Shown here: one piece after another, positions 22,929 to 34,032 of the stretch
How the letters are laid out: each line of letters starts with the position of its first letter
How positions within the stretch are numbered: position 1 is the first letter of the stretch
Source: Anaeramoeba ignava
Lineage: Eukaryota > Metamonada > Anaeramoebidae
Assembly: GCA_028826165.1 (NCBI GenBank)
Contig: JAPDFW010000081.1
Coordinates: 1,072,501-1,136,500, forward strand
Direction of reading: 5' to 3'
Length of the DNA: 64,000 nucleotides
Translations under genes and position numbers: made by a program
Notes under the pieces: generated by a model
What the model was told of the DNA's origin: nothing
The model's database searches: none
What the model saw: the letters and a program-made list of their open reading frames with translations, nothing else

Positions 22929-25343
22929 TCAAAATTCTAAAATTAAATCTAAAAAAGAATTTTGATTTAATTGATAATAATCTTTAACATCTTCAAGTTC
23001 TTGAATAATTTGTTTTGTAATTTTATTTTCTTCAATTTCATCATTATAAATAAAATATATTAATTGTTGAATTGTTTCAAATGTTTTTCCTGTGTAATCG
23101 TGAACTTCATTTGATGAATCTTCAACACTTAAAAACATTCCTTTAAATAATTCACTTCTTATCATTAATATTAATTTATGAACTTTAATTTCTTTTTCTT
23201 CACAAATTATTGTGAAATTTTTACTTTCATTTTCTTGATAAAATTTTTGGAAATCTTTTATTATTCCTTTTCTTCCTTTTTTTATATTTATCCAATTTAA
23301 ATCTAATCCTATTTCTTTGAAAAATTCTTCAATAATTTCATTTTCTGAAATATTGTTTAATTTTGGATATTTTTCATTTTTATAATTGATTAGATTATGG
23401 AATCTTTCAATAAAATTATCAAAATCAGGAAATCCAGTATAAAGGAAATTAATACAAAGTTGAACAATTTCTTTTGATTTTCGAGAACAAATATTAACAA
23501 ATTTATTTAATATTGAATAATCATTATCAAATCTTGATAAAAGAATTTGTTTATGAAGATTGAAATTGAAAGAATCATTTGATTTAATTTGGAAATCTGG
23601 AAAATTTTCATTTGATTTTAAGAAATTATTTAAATCTTGATTAAGTGAATAAATTTTTGGGAAAATATCCATAATTTCTTGTGTAATTTGTAGTCTTTGT
23701 AGATGAAAAATATCAGCATCATTCATTAATAAAATTTGAATTTTTTTTCTATCATGATTACTATTGACAATTTCTAATGGTGATTGATTGAAGTAATTTA
23801 TACAATTAACATCAGCACCTTTTTCAATTAATAATTTGATAATTTCATTTTGTTTTGAATTTGAATTTGAATTTGAATTTTTTTGTTTTGTGCAAATTAA
23901 ATGCAAAGAATTTTGGTTAAAATGATCTTTATGATTTACATCTGCACCTTTTTCAATTAGATATTTGATAATTTGAAATGAATTTTCATTGCTTTGATAT
24001 CTGGAAGCAACGTGCAAAGCTGTTTCATTATTGATATTTGTGAAATTGATATCTGAACCATTTTCGATTAGATATTTGATAATTTCCATTGTATTTTGAT
24101 TTTGGTATTGGCAGGCTAAATGCAATGAGTTGTTTTGAAATTTGTCTATTATTCTTCCACCTTTTTCAATTAAAAATTTGATAATTTCAAATGATTTTTC
24201 AAAATTAGAAAGGAAAGCTGAATGCAAAGGGGTTTCTAAATTTTTGTTTTGAGAATTAATTTCTGCTCTTTTTTCAACTAAATATTTGATAATTGCAAGT
24301 GAATTTTCATTTTGAAATCTGCATGCAAAATGTAAAGGTGTTTCATTGTATTTTGTTTTTGAATTTGTGCTTGAACCTTTTTCAACTAATAATTTGATAA
24401 TTTCATTTTGTTGATATCTACAAGCAATATGCAAAGGTAATTCACCATAATTGTTTTCTATGTTCTGATTTGCTCCATTCTCAATTAAAAATTTGATAAT
24501 TTGAAATGAGTTTTTATTTTGTTGATATTGACAAAGATAATGTAAAAGTGTTTCATGGTATTTGGTTTTAGAATTGATATCTAGACCTTTTTCAACTAAA
24601 TATTTGGTAATTTGGAATAAATCGTCCTTTTGTTGATATTGAAAAGCTAAATGTAAAGGAGTTTCATAATCACTATTTTTTTCATTAACATTTGAACCTT
24701 TTTCAACTAACAATTTGATAATTTCAAATAGGTATTTGTTTTGTTGAAATTCACAAACTAAATGCAAAGCTGTTCGACTTTCAGTTCTAGAATTAATATT
24801 TGCTCCTTTTTCAATTAAATATTTAATTGTGTCGATTGTATTTTCATTTTTTTGAAATTCACAAATCAAATGTAAAGGAGTTTGATTTTGATTATTTTTA
24901 GAATTAATATTTGCTCCTTTTTCAATTAAATATTTAATAATTTCAAATGAATTTTCATTTTTTTGAAATTCACAAATCAAATGTAAAGGAGTTTCCTTGT
25001 AAATATTTTTAGAATTAATATCTGCACCTTTTTCAATTAATAATTTAATAATTTCAAATGAATTTTCATTTTGATTATTTCTAGAAGCAAAATGTAAAGG
25101 AGTTTCATTTTGGTTATTTTTAGAATTAATATCTGCTCCTTTTTCAATTAATAATTTAATTGTGTCGATTGTATTTTCATTTTTTTGGAATTCACAAATC
25201 AAATGCAAAGGAGTTTCATTTTGATTATTTTTGCCATTAACATCTTCACCTTTTTCTATTAACAATTTAATAGTTTGAAATGTATTCAAATGAGAAAGAA
25301 AATGCAAAAGGTTTTCATTTAAATTTGAATTTTTCATTTTCAA
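22929..25343 (-). CDS. Ankyrin-repeat protein with C-terminal double BTB, copy 3
   Basis: Intronless, 804 residues. About 14-15 ankyrin units (TPLHLICEFQ, NENTIDTIKLLIEKGADIN), then the double-BTB module and the LILEF ending, as in copy 1. The last part of the gene (about 22929-23700) is close to base-for-base the same as the ends of copies 1 and 2, while the ankyrin parts differ in number and sequence. That suggests tandem duplication with later homogenisation of the 3' part. A TCATTT-containing T-tract lies just upstream of the start. Confidence 0.92.
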   Translation of the reverse strand: MKMKNSNLNENLLHFLSHLNTFQTIKLLIEKGEDVNGKNNQNETPLHLICEFQKNENTIDTIKLLIEKGADINSKNNQNETPLHFASRNNQNENSFEIIKLLIEKGADINSKNIYKETPLHLICEFQKNENSFEIIKYLIEKGANINSKNNQNQTPLHLICEFQKNENTIDTIKYLIEKGANINSRTESRTALHLVCEFQQNKYLFEIIKLLVEKGSNVNEKNSDYETPLHLAFQYQQKDDLFQITKYLVEKGLDINSKTKYHETLLHYLCQYQQNKNSFQIIKFLIENGANQNIENNYGELPLHIACRYQQNEIIKLLVEKGSSTNSKTKYNETPLHFACRFQNENSLAIIKYLVEKRAEINSQNKNLETPLHSAFLSNFEKSFEIIKFLIEKGGRIIDKFQNNSLHLACQYQNQNTMEIIKYLIENGSDINFTNINNETALHVASRYQSNENSFQIIKYLIEKGADVNHKDHFNQNSLHLICTKQKNSNSNSNSKQNEIIKLLIEKGADVNCINYFNQSPLEIVNSNHDRKKIQILLMNDADIFHLQRLQITQEIMDIFPKIYSLNQDLNNFLKSNENFPDFQIKSNDSFNFNLHKQILLSRFDNDYSILNKFVNICSRKSKEIVQLCINFLYTGFPDFDNFIERFHNLINYKNEKYPKLNNISENEIIEEFFKEIGLDLNWINIKKGRKGIIKDFQKFYQENESKNFTIICEEKEIKVHKLILMIRSELFKGMFLSVEDSSNEVHDYTGKTFETIQQLIYFIYNDEIEENKITKQIIQELEDVKDYYQLNQNSFLDLILEF

Positions 25344-25402
25344 AAGAAGAAAGAAAAAAAATGAAAAGAAAAAATGAAAAAAGAAAAAAAAAGCAAATAA
25401 AA

Positions 25403-26137
25403 TTATTTCTCAAAACAATCTTTAATCAATCCAGGAAACCAATAGCTAGTTTCCTTGTCTTGGTTATCGATCCAAGCAATACTTTCTTTAAGTAATTGAT
25501 TCAAAATCAAAGAAGTTCTTGTTTCATCCCATTTTAATTGGGACATAATGATAGATTTTGTGGTGAATCCTTTATCAGAAGAAATGGTGATAACTTTAGT
25601 ATGATCTTGATTCAATTCAATAGGAACTGATTTGACAAGAATTTTTTCGCCTGCTTTGCATATTTCAAATCCACTTCCAAGAGTTTTGATTTTTTGGATC
25701 GCTCGTTCAATATCATCAATTCCAATTTTTTGAGATTTACTTCCCCTCATTTTGAGTACTTTATTTTTGAGTTCGTTGATGTCCATTAAACCACCATTTT
25801 GTGATCTTGTTGATCCACAAACATGAATAATTTGCACTCCAAGTTCGTAATAAAAATCTCCGAATCCAAGTGTTTTGGCCCAGAATCCTTTATGAGATGC
25901 AAGTGGATCAACCCCAATTTTTTGGCACATTGTTTGGAATGCTTTTCGAAATTCGGGATCTTTGTTGATTTTTTTTCGATATGTTTTTGCAAAGCTTTCT
26001 AAATTGTTTTTGAATGATTCAAATTCTATTTTTACATCTTTCATTTTTTCTTTTTGTAGTTGTGTCCCTTTCTGTTCAAATTTATTTTTTTGAAATTGAT
26101 TTTTTGATAAACCATGAAGTCCAACACCTCTTCTCAT
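25403..26137 (-). CDS. SNF8: ESCRT-II subunit SNF8/VPS22
   Basis: ESCRT-II helps form multivesicular bodies at endosomes, linking ESCRT-I to ESCRT-III. The 244-residue, intronless protein matches SNF8 along its whole length. It starts MRRGVGLHGL, then has FESFKNNLESFA, the conserved EFRKAFQTMCQKIGVDPLAS, GFWAKTLGFGDFYYELGVQI, IQKIKTLGSGFEI, SVPIELNQDH, and a winged-helix end with ESIAWID and YWFPGLIKDC. Length is normal for the family (about 230-260). The start is fixed by the conserved RRGVG N-terminus and a TCATTT T-tract 10-30 bp upstream. Confidence 0.95.
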   Translation of the reverse strand: MRRGVGLHGLSKNQFQKNKFEQKGTQLQKEKMKDVKIEFESFKNNLESFAKTYRKKINKDPEFRKAFQTMCQKIGVDPLASHKGFWAKTLGFGDFYYELGVQIIHVCGSTRSQNGGLMDINELKNKVLKMRGSKSQKIGIDDIERAIQKIKTLGSGFEICKAGEKILVKSVPIELNQDHTKVITISSDKGFTTKSIIMSQLKWDETRTSLILNQLLKESIAWIDNQDKETSYWFPGLIKDCFEK

Positions 26138-26186
26138 TTTTGAAAAAAAAATGAAAAAAATGAAAAATTAAAAATTAAAAAATGAA

Positions 26187-28130
26187 AAAAATTAAATTTA
26201 GAATCTATTTAAATTAATATTTTATTAACTTTTATTTATTTAAAATAATTAATTTCTATTTTAAATAAATAAATAAAATTAATAAAATATTTTAATTAAT
26301 ATTATTTCAAAAATTAAATAATAAATAATAATAAATTAAATTTAGAATCAATTTGAATTAATATTTTATTAACTTTTATTTATTTAAAATAATTAATTTC
26401 TATTTTAAATAAATAAATAAAATTAATAAAATATTTTAATTAATATTATTTCAAAAATTTAATAATAAATAATAATAAATTAAATTTAGAATTAATTTAA
26501 ATTTATATTTTATTAACTTTTATTTATTTAAAATTAATAATTTATATTTTAAATAATTAAATAAAATTAATAAAATATTTTAATTAATATTATTTCAAAA
26601 ATTAAATAATAAATAATATTAAATTAAATTTAGAATCTATTTAAATTAATATTTTATTAACTTTTTATTTATTTAAAATAATTAATTTCTATTTTAAATA
26701 AATAAATAAAATTAATAAAATATTTTAATTAATATTATTTCAAAAATTAAATAATAAATAATAATAAATTAAATTTAGAATCAATTTAAATTAATATTTT
26801 ATTAACTTTTTATTTATTTAAAATAATTAATTTCTATTTTAAATAAATAAATAAAATTAATAAAATATTTTAATTAATATTATTTCAAAAATTTAATAAT
26901 AAATAATAATAAATTAAATTTAGAATTAATCTAAATTAATATTTTATTAATTTTTATTTATTTAAAATAATTAATTTCTATTTTAAATAAATAAATAAAA
27001 TTAATAAAATATTTTAATTAATATTATTTCAAAAATTAAATAATAAATAATAATAAATTAAATTTAGAATTAATTTAAATTGATATTTTATTAACTTTTA
27101 TTTATCTAAAATTATTAATTTCTATTTTAAATAATTAAATAAAATTAATAAAATTTTTAATTAATATTATTTCAAAAACTAAATAATAAATAATAATAAA
27201 TTAAATTTAGAATTAATTTAAATTTATATTTTATTAATTTTTATTTATCTAAAAATAATTAATTTATATTTTAAATAAATAAATAAAATTAATAAAATAT
27301 TTTAATTAATATTATTTCAAAAACTAAATAATAAATAATAATAAATTAAATTTAGAATTAATTTAAATTGATATTTTATTAACTTTTATTTATTTAAAAT
27401 TATTAATTTCTATTTTAAATAATTAAATAAAATTAATAAAATATTTTAATTAATATTATTTCAAAAATTAAATAATAAATAATAATAAATTAAATTTAGA
27501 ATCAATTTAAATTAATATTTTATTAACTTTTATTTATCTAAAATAATTAATTTATATTTTAAATAAATAAATAAAATTAATAAAATATTTTAATTAATAT
27601 TATTTCAAAAATTTAATAATAAATAATAATAAATTAAATTTAGAATTAATTTAAATTAATATTTTATTAATTTTTATTTATTTAAAATTATTAATTTCTA
27701 TTTTAAATAATTAAATAAAATTAATAAAATATTTTAATTAATATTATTTCAAAAATTTAATAATAAATAATAATAAATTAAATTTAGAATCAATTTAAAT
27801 TAATATTTTATTAATTTTTATTTATTTAAAATTATTAATTTCTATTTTAAATAATTAAATAAAATTAATAAAATATTTTAATTAATATTATTTCAAAAAT
27901 TTAATAATAAATAATAATAAATTAAATTTAGAATTAATTTAAATTTATATTTTATTAATTTTTATTTATTTAAAATAATTAATTTCTATTTTAAATAATT
28001 AAATAAAATTAATAAAATATTTTAATTAATATTATTTCAAAAATTAAATAATAAATAATAATAAATTAAATTTAGAATCAATTTAAATTTATATTTTATT
28101 AACTTTTATTTATTTAAAATTAATTTCTAT
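26187..28130. repeat. AT-rich satellite, about 13.5 copies of a 144-145 bp unit
   Basis: The marker TTAAATTTAGAAT recurs at about 26201, 26345, 26489, 26633, 26778, 26923, 27067 and on to 28075, a spacing of 144-145 bp. Each unit also holds TTTTATTAACTTTTATTTATTTAAAA and then a run ending in TATTATTTCAAAAA. Units differ by scattered substitutions and 1-2 base indels. It fills the space between the SNF8 start and the FolD 3' end; no gene is visible in it. Confidence 0.93.
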
Positions 28131-28310
28131 TTTAATTTTTGTTTAAAATCTTTAATAAAAATTTTTAAATTGATTTTTCCTTTTTTTTATTGATTTGAAT
28201 CAATTAATTTGATTCAAACTTGGAAAGAAAAAAAAAATGAATTTGGTAAAAAAAGAAAGGAAAGATGAAAAGAAAAGATGAAAAGAAAAGATGAAAAGAA
28301 AGGATTGAGT

Positions 28311-29992
28311 TTATTTAAGTAAACCCATTTTTCTTTGGAAACTTGTAAGGGTATTCTTCATCAACATAGCAATAGTCATTGGACCTAAACCACCAGGAAC
28401 AGGAGTAATTAAACCATTTGGACCAAGAGCTTTTTTGGCACTTTCGAAATCAACATCACCAACTAAACGATAACCTTTTTTCTTTGTTTTATCATTAACT
28501 GCATTAATTCCAACATCAAGAACAGTTGCTCCTTTTTTAAGCCATTCACCTTGAACAAAATTTGCTTTTCCAATTGCAGCAATAACAATATCAGCTTGAG
28601 AAACAACATCTCCAATATTCTTTGTTCTTGAATGTGCAATTGTAACTGTTGCATTTCGATGAAGTAATAACATGGAAACTGGTAATCCAACAATGTTAGA
28701 TCTTCCTAATACAACAGCATGTTTTCCTTCAATTGAAACACCTGATCGATCAAGTAATTCAATGCATCCAAGTGGTGTACAAGCTGAAAACATTGCTTCT
28801 CTTCCTTTCATTGCAAGTTTACCAATTGCAAGTGGAGAAAATCCATCAACATCTTTTGTTTCACTAATTCCATCCTTTTTTTTTTAATATTTATATTTTG
28901 ATTTAATATTGATTTAAATTTGATTTAATTTTGATTTAAATTTGATTTAATTTTGATTTAAAATTGATTTAATATTGATTTAAATATTGATTTAAATTTG
29001 ATTTAATATTGATTTAAATTTGATTTAAATTTGATTTAAATTTGATTTAATTGATTTTTGATTTAAATTTGATTTAATTTTGATTTAAATTTGATTTAAA
29101 TTTGATTTAAATTTGATTTAAATTTGATTTAAATTTGATTTAATTTTGATTTAATTTTGATTTAATTTTGATTTAAATTTGATTTAAATTTGATTTAAAT
29201 TTGATTTAAATTTGATTTAAAATTGATTTAAATTTGATTTAAATTTGATTTAAATTTGATTTAAATTTTAATTTAAATTTGATTTAAATTTGATTTAATT
29301 TTAATTTAAATTTGATTTAAATTTGATTTAAATTTGATTTAAATTTGATTTAATATTGATTTAAATTTGATTTAATTTTGATTTAAATTTGGTTTAATAT
29401 TGATTTAAATTTAATTTAAAATTGATTTAAAATTGATTTAAATTTGATTTAAATTTGATTTAAATTTAAATTTATATTTGATTTAATTTTGATATAATTA
29501 TTATTGATGAATTCAAAATGATTAAAATGTGGATAATTGAAAAAATCCAAAAAATAAATGATGACTCATTTTTAATTTACTAAAACTCTTTGTTCATTAA
29601 TATGCTTTGGTAAAGGTAATTGAACAAGTATTCCATCAATATTAGGGTTAGAATTATATTTTTGAACATAAGCCATAAGATCTTCTTCTGAAATAGTATC
29701 TGGTAAAATTGCATCAAAACTATTCATTCCAAGTGCAACAGTTTGCTTTTTTTTTTCTCTTACATAAACTTGTGAATCTTTTCTTTCTCCAACTAAAACA
29801 ACTGCTAATCCAGGTTTAGCGCCAGTTTTTTGAAAAAGGTCTGAAACTTGTTGTTTAATTTCTTCTCGAATAATTTTTGCAATTTTCTTTTTTATTTTTT
29901 TTTATTTTTATTTTAATTTTATTTAATTTAATTTGGGGTTATTTTTTATTTATTAATTAATTTACTTTTCCATCAATTATTTTAGCTGTCAT
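28311..29992 (-). CDS. FolD: Methylenetetrahydrofolate dehydrogenase/cyclohydrolase, 3 exons
   Basis: A bifunctional one-carbon enzyme that interconverts 5,10-methylene-THF and 10-formyl-THF using NAD(P). Exons on the minus strand: 29992-29966 (MTAKIIDGK), 29886-29581, 28874-28311. All junctions are phase 0 with GTAAAT donors and AG acceptors, giving 298 residues, the normal length. Visible motifs: KPGLAVVLVGERKDSQVYVREKK with the catalytic Tyr/Lys pair, DGILVQLPLPKHI, KDVDGFSP, TPLGCIELL, VLGRSNIVGLP (nucleotide-binding part), ATVTIAHSRT, GATVLDVGIN and TPVPGGLGPMT. Intron 1 is 79 bp; intron 2 is 706 bp of GATTTAAATTT repeat. No TCATTT tract precedes the start. Confidence 0.95.
28875..29580. 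repeat. FolD intron 2, filled with GATTTAAATTT repeats
   Basis: Most of the intron (about 28900-29495) is tandem TTGATTTAAA/TTTGATTTAAT units on the plus strand. The ends are a normal GTAAAT donor and AAAAAAAAAAG acceptor on the minus strand, and exons on both sides join in phase 0. Confidence 0.9.
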
Positions 29993-30151
29993 GATTAATT
30001 AAAACAAAACAAAACAAAGCAAAGCAAAAAAACAAAAAGAAAAATTTGTTTTTTAATTTTTTATTTTTTTTTCATTTTTTTTCATTTTTTTTCTCCTTTT
30101 TATTTTTTTCTCCATTTAAAAAATTAAATTAAAAAATTAATAAAAAGTAAA
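29993..30151. promoter_or_regulatory. Divergent spacer between FolD and RCC1-BTB copy 1
   Basis: About 160 bp between two divergent starts. On the plus strand, TTTTTTTTCATTTTTTTTCATTTTTTTTCTCC lies around 30064-30095, the same T-rich TCATTT element seen before most genes here. The FolD side has only AAAACAAAGC-type repeats. Confidence 0.45.
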
Positions 30152-32066
30152 ATGAATGATTGTTTATTTTTTGGTCAGAATAAATTTCCAAGTCTTATCA
30201 AAAATGAACCAGATAAAATAACAAATCCAATTAAATTTGAATTTGAAAATGAAAATGAAAATGAAAATAAAAATGAAAAACAAATTAAACAAATTTCAAC
30301 AGGTTATTTTGGAATAATTTTCCTTTTTAAAAATGGAAAAGCAATAGAATATTTAAAATGAAAATGATTCAAATCAAAAACCTGAAAAAATACAAATTGA
30401 AAATATTCAAAAAGTAACTGTTGGTTCTCAAAATGAAGCTATTTTAACAAAAGAAGGAAATGTATTTGCCAAAGGAAAAGATATCAATCCAAATAATCCA
30501 AATGAATTTATCAATATTTCATCATTAATTGAAGATACAAATGATAGAATAATTCAAGATATTGTTTCTGGGATGTATTCAATTTACTTATTAACTTCAA
30601 ATCAAAATGTTTATGGAATTGGTTCAAATAAATATGGTCAACTTGGTCTTGATTCTTATACACTTTATAAACCAGAAAAACCAATTTTAATAATGAAAAA
30701 TTTTTCTAAAATATTTTCAGGAAATTCTTCACTTCATTTTTTTCTTTTAAATTCAAATCAAGAATTATTTGGATGTGGTGATAATGATTATGGACAACTT
30801 GGATTAGGAGAATCAAGAAGAGAAACAAGAATCTATAAATTAACCAAAATCCAAAATATTCCAAAAGGTAAAATAATTGATATTCAATGTGGATCTACTC
30901 ATTCAGTAATGTTGATTCAAAATCAAAATAAAAATAAAAAAAGAAAGCTTTATTCATGTGGTTTTTACAGCACTAATGGATTTTGGAAAGATGAATATAC
31001 TTACGAATTTACTGAAATTAAATCATCTTTATTTGAAAATGATGATAATATTCTTGAAATTTCTGTTGGACATTTTCATACTTTGATTTTAACATCCAAT
31101 TCAAAATTAATAGGATTTGGAAGTAATCATTTTGGTGAATTAGGAACTGGAGACAAAAAAAGAGAACAAATCCCAATTCAAATTGAACTTCCTAAATTAA
31201 GATTTAATGAAGATATTTCTAATTATCATATTTCTTGTGGATATAACAAATCATTTCTTTATTATTCACTTTCTTTTTCCAATCTTGAAGAAGATTTGAT
31301 AAAATTATTTAAAAGAAAAGAATTTTGTGATATTTCATTTAAAACCAAAAATGGAGAAATAATTGAAGCTCATAAATTAATATTGAAATATAGATTAAAT
31401 CAAAATGAAAATCAAAATCAAATTGAAAAACTTCAAGAAATTATTTCAAAAAAATCAATTAAAGAATCAAATCAAATATTTGAAATGATTTATTCAAACA
31501 GAATAATAAATCCAAAATTATATTCTGAAATTAAAGAAATTATAAATTCAAATGAAAAAATTGAAGAAACAATGAAAAGAATTTATTTAAATGAAAATGA
31601 AAATGAAAATGAAAAAGATTTTATAATTGAAAGAAAAGAAAAACAATATAAATTTCCAAAATTAATATTAATAATGAGAAGTGAATTATATCGAGGAATG
31701 TTTTTATCTGTAACAAATGATACTTCTAATAAAGTTAAAGATTATAGTGAATTAAGTAATGAATCATTTCAAATATTTGAATATTGGATTTATTCAAATC
31801 AAATTAAAAATGGAATTCAAATTACACAAGAAATTATTGATGAATTAGAAACTGGAATTGATTATTTTCAATTAAATCAAACAAATCCAAATTTATTTGA
31901 TTTATTAATTAACAAATTTAAAATTAAATTAAAATTAAAAACAAAATCAAAATTAAAATCAAAAATTAAAAAAATTAAAATTAAAATCAAAATTAAAATT
32001 AAAATCAAAATTAAAATTAAAATTAAAATTAAAATCAATAAAAAAATAATTCAAAATCAAAATTAA
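30152..32066 (+). pseudogene. RCC1-BTB protein, copy 1, one frameshift and an extended C-terminus
   Basis: Reads MNDCLFFGQNKF like its paralogs, then breaks at 30355-30358 (AAAA where one A fewer restores the frame); without correction it ends after AIEYLK. The second part runs open to 32066: RCC1 blades (YGIGSNKYGQLGLDS, FGCGDNDYGQLGLGE, IGFGSNHFGELGTGD), BTB (KEFCDISFKTKNGE, IEAHKLILKYRLNQ) and the second BTB-like module (RSELYRGMFLSVTND, DYFQLNQTNP). The normal ending NKF plus a few residues and stop is missing; translation continues through a microsatellite, adding about 45 Lys/Ile-rich residues. It stands apart from the main array at 39-49 kb. It could be a decaying copy, a base-call error, or a gene using frameshifting. 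Confidence 0.8.
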
Positions 32067-32130
32067 AAAATTTATTTAGTTTATTTTGTTTGTTAATTGA
32101 AAAGAATAAAAAAAGTAATAAAGAAAGAAT

Positions 32131-33950
32131 TTACCCAGAAGTATAATTTTCATGTAAAGCAGCATTTAAAATTTGTTCTACTCTATTTAAAGGAATTAAG
32201 AAACCATTTTCATAAGAATCTGCATAATCCCTCCAATATTCATATCCATTTGTATGACAAATCCAAAAAATACTTGCATCTGCCTTGAAATATTCTTTCT
32301 TATGAAACTCAATGATAATTGGATGTGACAAGCTATAAAGAATATTATAGAAAGCTCCACCATGCAAACCAATAACAACTTTAGCGCTTGAAAAAAAACG
32401 CACCAAATCTTTGAAATCTGTGAAATTTTTATGAGTGAAAATCTTGAGTTTATCACCAAATCTATTTTGGAGATAATCTCTGATTTGTTGATCATTGAGA
32501 ACATCTCTTTTGTTATAATTATTCACTCTTGGCATATAAACAATATTTTGGGGATCATGATCCTGAAAACTCTCCCAACTCTCATTCCCCAAAATGGATT
32601 TGAGAAGAAAGTTTTTGACTTCAGGAAATTTTCTCATATTGTCCCAAGGTAAATTACAAGGAAAAAGCAGATTATCAACCTTGTAAGAATGCATATTTCG
32701 AGTGAATTCAACAGACACATTGAAATCCTTTTTAACAAACTCCCAAAATTTATAAATGATTGGATCTCTGGGTTTTGTAGTAACAATAGTCCAACCTTGA
32801 TCTTTGATCATGGGCCTGATTTGCAAGAGAACAGGAGCGCATCGGTCGATCCAATGCTGGAATTGTTCTGCCCATCGTGTGTTTCCTAAAACAAGTTTTT
32901 GGAAATGTCTTGGTTTTGTGATAAAAGGGTTTTTGAAGCTACTCAATTCAACAACAGGATTACATTCAGGTATTTTTCGGAATTTCCGATTTTGCGAAAA
33001 ACTTATATTTCCCTCCATTACTTGTGTGTAATTGTAATATATTTTCTTTTCTTTTTTATCAATTGTTTGATTGTATCTTTCTGATTCAAGTTGAATGAAT
33101 AAATCAAATGATTTTTCGTCTAAAAAATTTGGTGTATCTAATGCAAATGAATAATATTGAATTTGATAATTGATTTCGTTTTCTGATTTGATTTTTTGAG
33201 TGATTATTGGTTGTTTTCCGTAATTTTCACTATGGAAAAATCGTAAATCGTATTCTGTTTGATTTAGATATGGGTTTTCATATTGAATTAAATTATCATA
33301 AAAATGAAAATCTGTAATATTATGTTCATTTTGATCTAAATTTTAATTTTAATTTTAATTTTAATTTTAATTTTAATTTTAATTTTAATTTTAATTTTAA
33401 TTTTAATTTTAATTTTAATTTTAATTTTAATTTTAATTTTAATTTTAATTTTAATTTTAATTTTAATTTTAATTTTTAATTTTAATTTTAATTTTAATTT
33501 TAATTTTTATTTTAATTTTAATTTTGATTGTAAAGTTGAATTGTAAATTTAAATTAAATTTTTTTTTTTAATTTTGATTTTAGATTTTTGATTTTGATTT
33601 AGATTTTGATTTTAATTTTGATTTTGATTTTAATTTAATTTTAATTTTAAATTTTGATTTTAATTTAATTTTAAATTTTAATTTAAATTTTAATTTTAAT
33701 TTAGATTTGATTTTAATTTTGATTGTAAAGTTGAATTGTAAAGTTGAATTGTAAATTTAATTTTGATTTTGATTTTAATTTTAATTTTAATTTGAATTGT
33801 AAAGTTGAATTGTAAACCTGAAAAAGGAAATGATGATTGTGTTAGAAAAATAATGAAAATTGTAAATAATATTATCACAATAGAAATAATTTTTGAATCT
33901 AAACTTTCAAAAATTTTCAAAATATTTTGAATAAAATTAATTAATTTCAT
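32131..33950 (-). CDS. GT61-family glycosyltransferase, type II membrane protein, 2 exons
   Basis: GT61 enzymes (the EOGT/xylosyltransferase group, DUF563) transfer sugars such as GlcNAc or xylose in the secretory pathway. Exon 1 (33950-33818) encodes a short cytosolic N-terminus and one hydrophobic signal anchor (IISIVIILFTIFIIFL). The 482-bp intron is phase 1, and exon 2 (33335-32131) gives a 445-residue protein. The GT61 core is near the C-terminus: FFSSAKVVIGLHGGAFYNIL then HPIIIEFHK, equivalent to the family's HGAGL/IE region. Upstream are VVELSSF, VLGNTRW and FPCNLPWDN. Exon 2 continues well upstream of the first Met in its frame (33018), so that Met is internal. Acceptor and substrate cannot be told. 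Confidence 0.85.
33336..33817. repeat. GT61 intron, TTTTAA repeats
   Basis: TTTTAA hexamers at about 33340-33530, then three copies of a short GTAAAGTTGAATTGTAAA element within T/A-rich repeats. The intron ends are GTTTAC and TTTAG on the minus strand. Confidence 0.85.
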
Positions 33951-34032
33951 TTTAAAAAGAAGAATAAAAAAGGAAAAAAATGAAAATTTTTTTTTTCATT
34001 TTTTTTTTTAAAAAATTAAAAAAATAAATAAA

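Noticed and set aside
28875-29580. CRISPR-like direct repeats in several AT-rich arrays
   Set aside because: No unique spacers between repeats; these are eukaryotic simple-sequence tandem repeats inside introns or spacers.
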